From JACNIZ01 sp964344765 (lineage in GTDB: Bacteria; Planctomycetota; UBA1135): 61,730 nucleotides of DNA. The translations under genes were made by a program, and so were the position numbers. The notes below the pieces were generated by a model. That model searched no databases. It was not told the DNA's origin and worked only from the letters and a program-made list of their open reading frames with translations. Numbering within the stretch: position 1 is the stretch's first letter; every line of letters starts with the position of its first letter. Positions 16,965 to 25,282 of this stretch are shown here, in pieces. The DNA is taken from the NCBI GenBank assembly GCA_964344765.1, contig CAYFOM010000026.1:1-61730 (forward strand), read 5' to 3'.

Positions 16965-17865
16965 TGTCCTTGCCCTTGTTGGACGTGGACTTCGGGGATT
17001 GCGACTTGCGAATCCGGCGCGCAGCATCGGCCGGCAAAATCTCTTCCGGCGGTACACCCTCGACCACGTATGCGTGTAGTTTACGCAATGTGGTGCGCTC
17101 CATTTGACGGACGCGTTCGCGCGAGATGTTTAGCTTTTTAGCGATGGCTTCCAACGTCGACGGCGACCCTTGGTTGATGCCGTAACGCATCTTCAGTACC
17201 TGCGCTTCGGTCGGATCGATCAGGTCCAAGATGTCGCTTACCGTTTGCAACGCGTCGCTGCGCAACACGATTTCGTCCGGCGCCAGCATGTGCTGGTTGC
17301 TCTTGTATTCGTCCTCGGCCAAGTTCTGCAACAACTCCTCCGCCAACTCAACCTTGCCCGAGTTGGTATTCAAAGTCTGCTCGATGACCTTGCGGTTCTT
17401 TGCAGACAGCTGCAGGTGTTTCGCAATTTCATCGGTGGTCGCCGGTCGTCCAAGGCTTTGTCCAAGTGCTGTTGCAGCGCGCCCCCACTTGGTCAGAATC
17501 TCGACCATATAGGAAGGAATGCGCACAGTCTTCACCGTGTTGATCAGTCCGCGGCGAATGGTTTGCTGAATCCACCAAGTTGCATAAGTCGAGAAACGAA
17601 AACCCGCTTCCGGATCAAACTTCTCGGTAGCCTTCAGCAGGCCGATGTTGCCCTCGGCGATCAAGTCGGGCAGAGTCAGGCCTCGATTGCGAAATCGTTT
17701 GGCGACGCTTACGACCAGGCGCAAATTCGCCCGAATCATGTGCTCTCGCGCATCGGCATCGCCTTTTTGGATACGTCGACCCAGTGCAACCTCTTCTTCA
17801 GCAGTGAGAAGGGGCACTTGGTCTATCTCGCGCAGATAGGTTTCTAGACAATTGTCGGAGGCCAT
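16936..17865 (-). CDS. RpoD/RpoS-type sigma-70 factor
   Basis: A 309-aa group 1 or 2 sigma factor lacking region 1.1. Region 1.2 begins at the N-terminus (YLREIDQVPLLTAEEE). Region 2 has the core-binding and -10 recognition helices (NLRLVVSVAKRF, GLTLPDLIAEGNIGL, FRFSTYATWWIQQTI). Region 4 carries the -35 helix-turn-helix (TLEAIAKKLNISRERVRQMERTTLRKL). The C-terminal 30 residues are a low-complexity Lys/Ser tail. Whether it is the housekeeping or an alternative factor cannot be decided here. It heads the long minus-strand block and is divergent from the HPr-domain gene across 117 bp. Confidence 0.93.
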   Translation of the reverse strand: MASDNCLETYLREIDQVPLLTAEEEVALGRRIQKGDADAREHMIRANLRLVVSVAKRFRNRGLTLPDLIAEGNIGLLKATEKFDPEAGFRFSTYATWWIQQTIRRGLINTVKTVRIPSYMVEILTKWGRAATALGQSLGRPATTDEIAKHLQLSAKNRKVIEQTLNTNSGKVELAEELLQNLAEDEYKSNQHMLAPDEIVLRSDALQTVSDILDLIDPTEAQVLKMRYGINQGSPSTLEAIAKKLNISRERVRQMERTTLRKLHAYVVEGVPPEEILPADAARRIRKSQSPKSTSNKGKDNGDSSRKAQ

Positions 17866-17982
17866 GGACGAATTGGGTTGTGGACAAGGACCTTATTTAT
17901 GTCGGTCAAATAGCTAAGCCCCCTGAACCTAATGATTTGGCGGCAGATATCGAAGGAAGCGGGCGGATGTTAAGTTAGATGA

Positions 17983-19323
17983 GTGGATCGAATGACACAC
18001 TCCCCCTGGTCGGAGCAGCGGCCGCAGAAATCCATTGTTTCCGAGGCGGATTTTCGCCCCCAGCTTTCTTCACAAGGCAAGGAGCTTGCGAGGGTCTGCA
18101 ACGGGCTGTTGGAATCCTCGATTGAGCAGTGGACGCAACGTCAGCTGGTGCACCTTTATCGGTCAGCAACCGAGGTCGAGTCGTACTTAGACGGCTTTGG
18201 GGCGAGAAAGAATCGCACTTTTTTCCGAGTTCGTGAAGTTGTGGCCTGCGTGCGCTGGTTGGCGCATGGAATGTCCAGCTTGGTTCACCTTCATGGCAAC
18301 CTCAGCGCCTATGACAACGGCCAACGCGAATGGGCGGAAAAGAGCCTAGAGCCACGCGTGACTCAGTCGGCAATGGCGCTCGGAGAGATTTTGTTCAGTG
18401 TGCTGCAAGGTCTTTCGGCGGAATGGGTTAAGGCAAAATTGGATTGGCCGAACGGGGCATTGCGCGTCGAGTCCATTAAGGCAGGTCCCGGCCTCATTCA
18501 TCTTCCCAACGATCGTCTCGAGGACCGCAGCCCCGCCCACACCGACGGCACCCAACCCAACGGCGTGCGCTGCGCCAACCGTCTCCTGGTTTTGGCCCGC
18601 GGATGGTCTTCCGAGGCCACAAAACCGGTTAACGGACTGCCCGAGCGGCAAGCGTTTATGGCCAACTATTGCACCGAGGTCATCGCCCGCCGGTTTGAGG
18701 CAAGGGTTCATAACCTGCGGAGCACTTACGACACCTGGGTAGCCGGCACCGAGGAAGAAACGGATAACCCCGGTTTGCTGACGTTGCGCGACACCATCAG
18801 CGAGGTTTACGCCTTGCTGGAGATGGTCACCGCGCTCACCCACCTCTATGAACGCCATGACATTTACGAGCGTAATGGCGAATCGCGCCGTTTGTTCGAG
18901 TCATTGGTCAGTCAGGAGGATCTCTTGGGATTGATCATTAACTCTGGTGTGGCAGTCGCTTACGAGTGTTTGCAACGAGCGGTTCCAATCGCAGAGGAGC
19001 TGTTGGACCAGCTGGCGATTAAGAAGTCGGTGCAGCTGCGGCTGCCCGATGACTTGACCATGCACGCGCGCCCCTTGTCGCTGATTGTGGGCATCGTTCA
19101 GAAGAACGAAACCCCCGTGGACATGATGGTTGCCGGTCAGACATGTTCGGCTGCGTCGATGATGCAAATGCTGGTGTTGGCCGGCACCTACCCTGAGGAG
19201 CGCGAATACCAGTTCACCGGCGACCCCAAAGCGCTGCGCGATCTGGAACTGTTGTTCGAGAACCGGCTAGGCGAAGAAGGCTTCGAGGGATTCCCGCCGG
19301 AGCTGGGTTACCTTCGCCCCTAA
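17983..19323 (+). CDS. Large protein with C-terminal HPr-like phosphocarrier domain
   Basis: A 446-aa protein (GTG at 17983; an ATG at 17992 is an alternative). The first 345 residues are alpha-helical and not recognised. Residues about 349-428 match an HPr fold. The phosphohistidine loop reads MHARP with His361 and Arg363 in place. SAASMMQM (389-396) fits the HPr Ser46 region NAKSIMGL, with Ser392 at the regulatory serine. GDPKALRDLELLFEN gives the last helix. HPr is normally a free 85-90 aa protein, so this fusion suggests PTS-type regulation of an unknown N-terminal function. No EI, EII or HPr kinase gene is in the window. It shares stop-codon bases with the convergent phosphoesterase gene. 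Confidence 0.75.
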   Translation: MDRMTHSPWSEQRPQKSIVSEADFRPQLSSQGKELARVCNGLLESSIEQWTQRQLVHLYRSATEVESYLDGFGARKNRTFFRVREVVACVRWLAHGMSSLVHLHGNLSAYDNGQREWAEKSLEPRVTQSAMALGEILFSVLQGLSAEWVKAKLDWPNGALRVESIKAGPGLIHLPNDRLEDRSPAHTDGTQPNGVRCANRLLVLARGWSSEATKPVNGLPERQAFMANYCTEVIARRFEARVHNLRSTYDTWVAGTEEETDNPGLLTLRDTISEVYALLEMVTALTHLYERHDIYERNGESRRLFESLVSQEDLLGLIINSGVAVAYECLQRAVPIAEELLDQLAIKKSVQLRLPDDLTMHARPLSLIVGIVQKNETPVDMMVAGQTCSAASMMQMLVLAGTYPEEREYQFTGDPKALRDLELLFENRLGEEGFEGFPPELGYLRP

Positions 19324-20054
19324 ATACCGTGCTGCAAGCGATCTCCGAGAATCGGAGGTAGGCCCGCCTTGCGGATTAACTTTTGCTCGGCGGCAATGTT
19401 GTAAGGCGTGCGCAACAATTGAACCCGGCCTTCGTGCAGGTTGTAAACCAAAGCCGGTGCGGTTGGGATTTCGTCCCGCGGCTGACCCGGGCTGCCAACG
19501 TTGACGATGGCGCGCTGATTGTCTTCTAGATACCAATCGGCCAGGAAGTGCCAATCCAGCTCACTACGCCCCTCGGTCTGGATAAAGTTCATCGGCACAT
19601 GGGTGTGGCCACAAAAACCAATGGGCGATTCAAACTCGGCCAAAGTGGCAAGTGCAGACGGGAAGGACTGCAGGTAATTGAACTCTTCGGGGTGAGGAAG
19701 CGTGCCGTGAAATAGCGTAAAAGCTTCCTCATCAATGCGTAACGGAAGTTCCTCTAAGTATTCTTTTGCCCTAGGTGTCAGCCTCTTTTTGGTCCAATCT
19801 AGGGCGGCGCGGGCATACGGATTGAATGAGTCGTCCGGGATCCTGCCCAAAAGGGCCCAATCATGGTTTCCGGCCACCGCCTTGACATTGTTGTCGATCA
19901 AAAAGTCGATGACCTCATTCGGCCGCGCGCCATAGCCAACGATATCCCCTACGCAATAAAGCGCATCGCACTCCTCTAGGTCCAAAAGTGCCGAAACTGC
20001 GTCCAAAGCAGAAAAATTGCTGTGGAGGTCGCCTAGGATTCCAATTTTGCGCAT
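19320..20054 (-). CDS. Calcineurin-like metallophosphoesterase (YfcE/MJ0936 type)
   Basis: A 244-aa dinuclear metal phosphodiesterase. Motifs in order: GDLHSN (D9, H11), GDIVGYG, GNHD, and GHTH, then NVGSPGQPRD, which is typical of the subgroup. Likely cytosolic. The start is taken at the ATG at 20054, immediately before the first strand; an upstream in-frame start at 20075 adds seven residues. The substrate cannot be told from sequence. It is divergent from parB across about 60 bp. Confidence 0.9.
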   Translation of the reverse strand: MRKIGILGDLHSNFSALDAVSALLDLEECDALYCVGDIVGYGARPNEVIDFLIDNNVKAVAGNHDWALLGRIPDDSFNPYARAALDWTKKRLTPRAKEYLEELPLRIDEEAFTLFHGTLPHPEEFNYLQSFPSALATLAEFESPIGFCGHTHVPMNFIQTEGRSELDWHFLADWYLEDNQRAIVNVGSPGQPRDEIPTAPALVYNLHEGRVQLLRTPYNIAAEQKLIRKAGLPPILGDRLQHGI

Positions 20055-20116
20055 GAGTTTGGGTTGGCCTTGCAACTACCTTTGTTTAGGCTGTAGCGGA
20101 ACCCAAGTACACCCCA

Positions 20117-21013
20117 ATGGCAGCATCAAGAAAGCTAGGAAAGGGATTAGGATCCCTGCTCTCCAATACTCATGCCACGGAAACTGCGGATTCCGGTGGC
20201 CCGCTGTGGGTCAGTATAGACCAGCTGATCGCCAATACCCAGCAGCCCCGGCAGGATACCGAACGCGGTCTAGGGTCGCTGGCCGAGTCTTTGCGTCGGC
20301 ACGGCATGATGCAACCCATAGTGGTCACCCAGGCGGGCCCGAACCAGTATGAAATTCTGGCCGGTGAGCGTCGATGGCGTGCATCGCAAATGGCTGGATT
20401 CAAGAAGGTTCCGGTGTTTGTGCGTGGAGCGATCCGTTCCGAGGCCGAACGGCTAGAGCTGGCTCTGATCGAGAACATTCAACGCGAAGATCTGGATCCC
20501 ATCGAGCGCGCAACCGCGTGTAGGCAGCTTATCGATGGCCACGGGCTGTCCCAAGAGGACGTGGCGGAGCGTTTGGGCTACGAGCGATCCACCGTCGCCA
20601 ATTTGGTGCGCCTACTGGACCTTCCCGACTTCATTCGAGAGTCTGTTTCACGTGAAACAATTAGCGCCGGCCACGGTCGAGCGCTGCTCCGCCTAAACGG
20701 CACTCCCAGCCAAAAAGCCGTCTACGACGCCATTTTGGACGATGGAATGTCCGTTCGAGCCACTGAGGCGGCTTGTAAAAAGGCCGCGAAGGGCGGAATC
20801 CAAGCCCGACACCAGGCAAGGCCAATGAAACCTGCCTGGGTACAAGATCTGCAAGAGCGTATGTCCAGAGAGCTGGGCCTTAAGGTAGATATCGCCCTGA
20901 AGCGTCGCGCAGGGGGCAGGGTGGTCATCCAATTCCAGGATTTGGAGCAGTTGGACGCCATTTCGGGGCTGCTGGTGACTCGCACAGAGAGCCAGGAGTT
21001 GCTGGAGGGCTAA
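20117..21013 (+). CDS. parB: ParB/Spo0J chromosome partitioning protein
   Basis: A 298-aa CTP-dependent DNA clamp that loads at parS. It has a ParA-contacting N-terminus (KLGKGLGSLL) and the CTP-binding box GERRWRA at residues 83-89. ENIQRE follows at 119-124, then a helix-turn-helix (LSQEDVAERLGYERSTVANLVRLL) and a C-terminal dimer domain. A perfect parS lies inside the coding region. ParA is encoded 7 kb away on the other strand, so the two are not in one operon. A strong hairpin follows the stop codon. Confidence 0.96.
   Translation: MAASRKLGKGLGSLLSNTHATETADSGGPLWVSIDQLIANTQQPRQDTERGLGSLAESLRRHGMMQPIVVTQAGPNQYEILAGERRWRASQMAGFKKVPVFVRGAIRSEAERLELALIENIQREDLDPIERATACRQLIDGHGLSQEDVAERLGYERSTVANLVRLLDLPDFIRESVSRETISAGHGRALLRLNGTPSQKAVYDAILDDGMSVRATEAACKKAAKGGIQARHQARPMKPAWVQDLQERMSRELGLKVDIALKRRAGGRVVIQFQDLEQLDAISGLLVTRTESQELLEG
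20644..20659. other. parS: parS centromere site inside parB
   Basis: TGTTTCACGTGAAACA, the perfect 16-bp palindromic parS consensus known from Bacillus and many other bacteria. It is read in frame as part of ParB (SVSRET). It lies about 11 kb from the candidate oriC. Confidence 0.97.
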
Positions 21014-21045
21014 TCCAGCTCAAATCGCGCCGCTAGTGGGCAAAA

Positions 21046-21075
21046 AAATAGGGGAGCCGATTGGCTCCCCTATTT
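21046..21075. terminator. Bidirectional terminator between parB and the convergent gene
   Basis: A 13-bp perfect stem AAATAGGGGAGCC (21046-21058) with GGCTCCCCTATTT (21063-21075) and a 4-base loop. An A-run precedes and T-rich sequence follows, so it can act on both strands. Confidence 0.88.
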
Positions 21076-21097
21076 CGTTTGCGCCGACGGGCTACCG

Positions 21098-22033
21098 CTA
21101 CTCCTTTACTTTGGCGCTGATCTTGAAGTCAGCGGCGTATTGGTTCGGTGCGTCCTCGGACCGCTCAAGTTCTGCGAGCGTGGCAAGAACGTCCTCGCCG
21201 GCGGAGACCATGCCAATAACGGTGGTCACGCCATCTTGACCGTAGAGGTCATTCCCCAGGAACTGCAGTTTGGCCGCGCTTTGCTGACCGGGTTCTCCAC
21301 CGCCTTCAAGCACGGTGCAAAGAGTGCCGGACTGGTGGAAGCAGCCCCATGCGCGTTCGACCGGAATGGGGGAGTCGCCATCGGCCGCTAGGCCATCCAG
21401 TTGGAAGCCGCCTTGTGGCGACGGAGTGATGGATGCGTTTCCAAATGAACCATCGTTAACCTTTGCCAGCAAGTGGGCTACAGCATTTGGAGCCTGCTCG
21501 GCATACAATTTATATGAAATGATGTAACTTTCTCCATTGGCGCCAGTTAGGGTAAATTCGATCTCTGGCCCGGTTGGCTCCGATTGCACCGGTTCCAACT
21601 CTGCCAATTCGCCCAATCCAGCAATGCGTTGCTGCATGGAGGTCAGCAACGGGACAGGTTGTCCGTCTTCGAGCACCATCGTCATGGAGGAGCCAGGCTC
21701 TACGGATGCCAATTTCGCCTGAATGGCTTCGAGGGCTTCCTTGTCCTTGCGCTCTGCGGCCCAAGATGCGGCGCGAACCAGTGCCCATGGATAGGAATTG
21801 GAATTCCCTTCTACGGGCAGAAGAGCAGTCAACATCGCCGAACTGCCGTCGGCCTCGGCCAAGGCAACCTCAAATTGGTTGTAAAGCTCCCAAGCCTCGC
21901 GGCGGCTTTTCTCCTGGGCCCGTGGCATATACCAATTCACGGCTCCACCGCCCAAAAGGACGATGGCCAGAATGATGAGAAACCGGCTGTTCTCTTGAAG
22001 CCAGCCAGGGGTTTCGTCTTGATGCTCAGTCAT
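21098..22033 (-). CDS. Membrane-anchored divergent cyclophilin-like protein
   Basis: A 311-aa protein with one membrane segment (about residues 18-35, FLIILAIVLLGGGAVNWY), a helical linker, and from about residue 150 a domain that follows cyclophilin topology. ISYKLYAEQAPNAVAHLLAKVNDGSFG fits the opening strand and the aP-x-x-v-x-x-F helix; GQDGVTTVIGMVSAGEDVLATL fits the late f-G-x-V-x-G-x-dV helix. The catalytic Arg and the F-x-x-x-Q core of active cyclophilins are not clear, so peptidyl-prolyl isomerase activity is doubtful. Probably a periplasmic or cytosolic folding factor tethered to the inner membrane. It lies convergent to parB. Confidence 0.65.
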   Translation of the reverse strand: MTEHQDETPGWLQENSRFLIILAIVLLGGGAVNWYMPRAQEKSRREAWELYNQFEVALAEADGSSAMLTALLPVEGNSNSYPWALVRAASWAAERKDKEALEAIQAKLASVEPGSSMTMVLEDGQPVPLLTSMQQRIAGLGELAELEPVQSEPTGPEIEFTLTGANGESYIISYKLYAEQAPNAVAHLLAKVNDGSFGNASITPSPQGGFQLDGLAADGDSPIPVERAWGCFHQSGTLCTVLEGGGEPGQQSAAKLQFLGNDLYGQDGVTTVIGMVSAGEDVLATLAELERSEDAPNQYAADFKISAKVKE

Positions 22034-22269
22034 TTCAGCAAATGCGGTTCACCCCAACGTGCGTCGGGAAAGACGGGGTAGACGCGTCGGGCCCAAGATT
22101 ATGGCCCCATTCCGTCAATCTGACTAGCTTCCTTCTTCATTCCCTAATGATTTGCAACATTCCACGGTGTTTTTCCGTAAGCAATGCCGGCTCCATTGAG
22201 CCTGAAACCGCTGTCCATCCACGGGGCGATACTAAAATGCCCGCCCCAACTCCCCAGCTGATTCGGAAG

Positions 22270-24495
22270 ATGAAAAACCTCACTGCCCTAATTGCCTTTG
22301 TGCTGGTAGCCCCCTGTCTACCCGCGCAGGCCCAAAGCGAATCCTCACTGGCGGATCTTCTCCCTGAAGATTCGCTTTTCTATTTTGAAATCCACGACAT
22401 TCCAGGATTGCGCAACGGCCTTGAGCAAGGCGCGATGGGTCGGATCTTCAACGATGCGAAGGTCCAAGACTTCATCGGCGGCATGGTCGGCATGGGAATG
22501 CAGCAGTGGGATCAAGGTCTGGCCATGGCAGCCGAACAAGGTATGCCGGTTCAATTCTTGGATTGGGACGCATACCGCTCCATGTCGATGGGTGTGGCCA
22601 TCAACGCCGGCGAAACGGCTGACCAGCCGTCGGTGTTCTTCGGCTTTGAAATGAACTTCGCCGATGGCTACGGCGCGCAAGCAGTTGGCATGCTTTCCGG
22701 CATGCTTCAGGCAGAAGGCGCGGCAACCGTGACCGAGTCCGAAGGCAAGGCCACCATTCTTTTCAACACGCCGCCCGAAGCACCGCATATCGAAATGACC
22801 CTGGTAGGGGATCAGTTGCGCCTGATCGGCAACATGAATGCCCAAACAGGCACCAGCTTGTCGCAGTCGGTGCGCTTTATCCGCGGCCAAAAAGAAGTGC
22901 GCACGCCTGGAATGGTTTGCTCGGGTTTCTACAACCCACAAGCAGCGCTAGAGATGCAGAAGAACTTCTTGGTGCTAGGCATCAACGAAGCCGGTCCGGA
23001 AGCTGAAATGGGTGTGGGCTCAATTGCCCATGCAATGATTTCCTTCGCCGAAGAAGCCGTTGGCAACGCCGAAGGCATCAACTTCGCCGCCGGTTGGGAA
23101 AACGGAAGTAGTGTTGGCACTGCTTTTATTGACTTCGGTGGTAAAGAAGCCGGCTGGGCATACGCTGCCGACGAAATCGACCGCAGTCTGATCCAATACA
23201 TTCCGCACAACGCCGATAGCTTCAGCTTGGCCAGCTTTGGCGGCGGCGAAGGTTTCACCCGCTTGATGGGGGCAGTGGATGAAATGATGGAGCAGGAAAT
23301 CATGGCGCAACCGCTGGCAATTTGGGCGGAAGCCGAGCCGGTCAGCCATTCGTGGATCTATGGCGAAAATCGCCCGCTGCTGGACAAGGCGATGCAGGGC
23401 TTCGGCACTCGCGCCTTTACCTACAACGTTCCCAATGTTGGCATGATCTCGGCGATGGAATTGAAGGACCCCGCTGCGGTACAAGCTGCTGCAACTCCGT
23501 TGGTCAAGGCTGTAGCCAAGGCGTTGGATTCGATTCCGGATTTGCCGGTGGCGATTCGTGCCAAGCGTGAAAGCCAGCGCAGCAACCCCGGCGAAACCAT
23601 TCCTATCTATTACTTGCGCGTCCGCACCGACATGTTGCCGCCGGAAATGCAGCAGTTGTCGATGTTCCTCGGCGCCATCGAGCCCTCGCTTGCCGTGAGC
23701 CCGGATGGATGGTTGATCTTCAGCATGCAGCGCGCCAACGTGCGTTCGGTAATTCGTTCCGGCATGACTGCTCAAGATCAGAACATTCTGGAAAACCCGG
23801 AAGCCAAGGATTTCATCGATCGCATCCCGGCCGGCACGATGAGTGCCGCTTGGAGCGACCCGCGCCCGGGCGTCAAGCAAGGCATGACCATGCTGCAAGG
23901 CTTTGCCGGCATGGGCCAAATGATGTTGGAAGGTCAGGACCTACCCTTCGACCTGGACTTGACCAAGATCCCGTCGGGTGACGTCATCAATGCGCACCTC
24001 GGTCCGTCGGAAACCCTGACTTGGATGGATGAAACCGGCATGCGCTCCTACTCCAAGGGCAGCGTTGGCTTTGCCGACGTCTTGGCTTTGGCCGGATATT
24101 GCGTCCCGGTAGGTGCGGGCGCCGCCGCTTACTTCGTGGCAGCTCGCCCCGAGCCGAACTTTGAAGACTTTGAAGCGCCGACCGCATTGGTCGCTCCAAG
24201 CGAGCGTCCGACCGAGCCCGTAGCTGCCACTCATTACGAGCTGGCTCGCCTGCAAACGGCGATCCTGCTGTTCGAAATGATGAACGACAAGGCACTGCCC
24301 GGATCCTTGGACGACCTAACCGGCACTGGTCCGGAAGGCCAGTACTACCTGGATTGCCCGGAAGACGGAATTTGCAAAGACGGCTGGGGCAACGCCTTCG
24401 TTTACAACCTCGTGGACGGCGGCTTCACCTTGTACTCCATCGGGCCGGACGGCGTCGATAACGGCGGCCAGGGCGACGACATCACACTGAATTAG
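22270..24495 (+). CDS. Secreted 741-aa protein with GspG-like C-terminal tail
   Basis: The ATG at 22270 gives a classic signal peptide ending PAQAQS; an in-frame ATG at 22237 adds 11 residues. The long N-terminal region, to about residue 640, begins SLADLLPEDSLFYFEIHDIPGL. It resembles DUF3352-type secreted proteins but is not firmly assigned. A hydrophobic stretch near residue 610 (VLALAGYCVPVGAGAAAYFVA) may be a membrane anchor. The last 90 residues look like the globular end of a type II secretion pseudopilin GspG: LPGSLDDL, DGWGNAFVYN, then YSIGPDGVDNGGQGDDI. The usual prepilin N-terminus is absent. No secretion operon lies nearby. The 236 bp upstream hold no gene I can support. Confidence 0.65.
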   Translation: MKNLTALIAFVLVAPCLPAQAQSESSLADLLPEDSLFYFEIHDIPGLRNGLEQGAMGRIFNDAKVQDFIGGMVGMGMQQWDQGLAMAAEQGMPVQFLDWDAYRSMSMGVAINAGETADQPSVFFGFEMNFADGYGAQAVGMLSGMLQAEGAATVTESEGKATILFNTPPEAPHIEMTLVGDQLRLIGNMNAQTGTSLSQSVRFIRGQKEVRTPGMVCSGFYNPQAALEMQKNFLVLGINEAGPEAEMGVGSIAHAMISFAEEAVGNAEGINFAAGWENGSSVGTAFIDFGGKEAGWAYAADEIDRSLIQYIPHNADSFSLASFGGGEGFTRLMGAVDEMMEQEIMAQPLAIWAEAEPVSHSWIYGENRPLLDKAMQGFGTRAFTYNVPNVGMISAMELKDPAAVQAAATPLVKAVAKALDSIPDLPVAIRAKRESQRSNPGETIPIYYLRVRTDMLPPEMQQLSMFLGAIEPSLAVSPDGWLIFSMQRANVRSVIRSGMTAQDQNILENPEAKDFIDRIPAGTMSAAWSDPRPGVKQGMTMLQGFAGMGQMMLEGQDLPFDLDLTKIPSGDVINAHLGPSETLTWMDETGMRSYSKGSVGFADVLALAGYCVPVGAGAAAYFVAARPEPNFEDFEAPTALVAPSERPTEPVAATHYELARLQTAILLFEMMNDKALPGSLDDLTGTGPEGQYYLDCPEDGICKDGWGNAFVYNLVDGGFTLYSIGPDGVDNGGQGDDITLN

Positions 24496-24535
24496 TCGGC
24501 TCTGGCTCCGTGCCCTCTTGGGTTGGATTTGGTCG

Positions 24536-24568
24536 AGCAGGCCGCCGTGACTTTCTCAGCGGCCTGCT
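24536..24568. other. Stable hairpin in the gap after the 22270-24495 gene
   Basis: AGCAGGCCGC (24536-24545) pairs perfectly with GCGGCCTGCT (24559-24568) around a 13-base loop. No T-tract follows, so it may protect an mRNA end or attenuate rather than terminate in the classic way. Confidence 0.5.
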
Positions 24569-24601
24569 AAGTCGGGTGGCTAGAATGGCCGTCAATCGGC
24601 A

Positions 24602-25282
24602 GTGACTGAATCCGCATCCAACTGGAAATTGACCAAGCGGCGCTTCCTCAATCGTGTGGCAGCGGCGCTTGGTCCCGTTTTATTCCGATCGCTTGCCGCA
24701 ACCTGGCGCAAAAAGCGCTTCGGCACCGAGCATTTAGAGGCGCGCGGCGACAAAGATCAGCATCCGGTCATTGCCACTTGGCATGAAAGCATTCCGACTG
24801 GAACGGTGCTGCATAAAAAGCGCGGCTACGTGGCGCTGGTTAGCCTGCACCGCGACGGCCAAATGATTGCCAAGATCATGGAGCGTTTGGGATTTCGCAC
24901 GGTGCGCGGATCGTCGAGCCAAGGCGGCACCAAAGCGTTGCGTGAAATGCTGAAGGTGGGGCGGGAGTCGGTGACGTTGGTGATCACTCCAGATGGACCG
25001 CGCGGTCCGGCGCATAGCATTGCACCCGGCACCTTGTTTTTGGCTGCGTCGCTTGGTCGACCGATCCTTGCATTTGGTTTTGCCGGTAGCAACATTTGGC
25101 GGGCGGGTTCATGGGACCGAATGATTTTGCCCAAGCCATTCAGCAAAGTCTGCATCGGTTTTTCCGAGCCAATGTTTGTGCCACGTGAGGCGTTAAAAGA
25201 CGATGAACTCATGGCGCAATGCCAACAGGAGTTGATGAAACGTTTCGAGGACGCGCATCGCCAAGCGCAGCAATTGCTATGA
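24602..25282 (+). CDS. DUF374 lysophospholipid acyltransferase family protein
   Basis: A 226-aa protein beginning with GTG. It has the DUF374 signatures in order: ATWHESI, LVSLHRDGQMIAKIMERLGF, VRGSSSQGGTKALREML, ITPDGPRGPAHSIAPGTLFLA, SWDRMILPKPFS. The family belongs to the lysophospholipid acyltransferase superfamily and is often linked to lipid A or outer-membrane lipids; an exact substrate is not known. A short N-terminal hydrophobic part (AAALGPVLFRSLAATW) may touch the membrane. It is coupled to rnhC by an ATGA overlap. Confidence 0.85.
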   Translation: MTESASNWKLTKRRFLNRVAAALGPVLFRSLAATWRKKRFGTEHLEARGDKDQHPVIATWHESIPTGTVLHKKRGYVALVSLHRDGQMIAKIMERLGFRTVRGSSSQGGTKALREMLKVGRESVTLVITPDGPRGPAHSIAPGTLFLAASLGRPILAFGFAGSNIWRAGSWDRMILPKPFSKVCIGFSEPMFVPREALKDDELMAQCQQELMKRFEDAHRQAQQLL

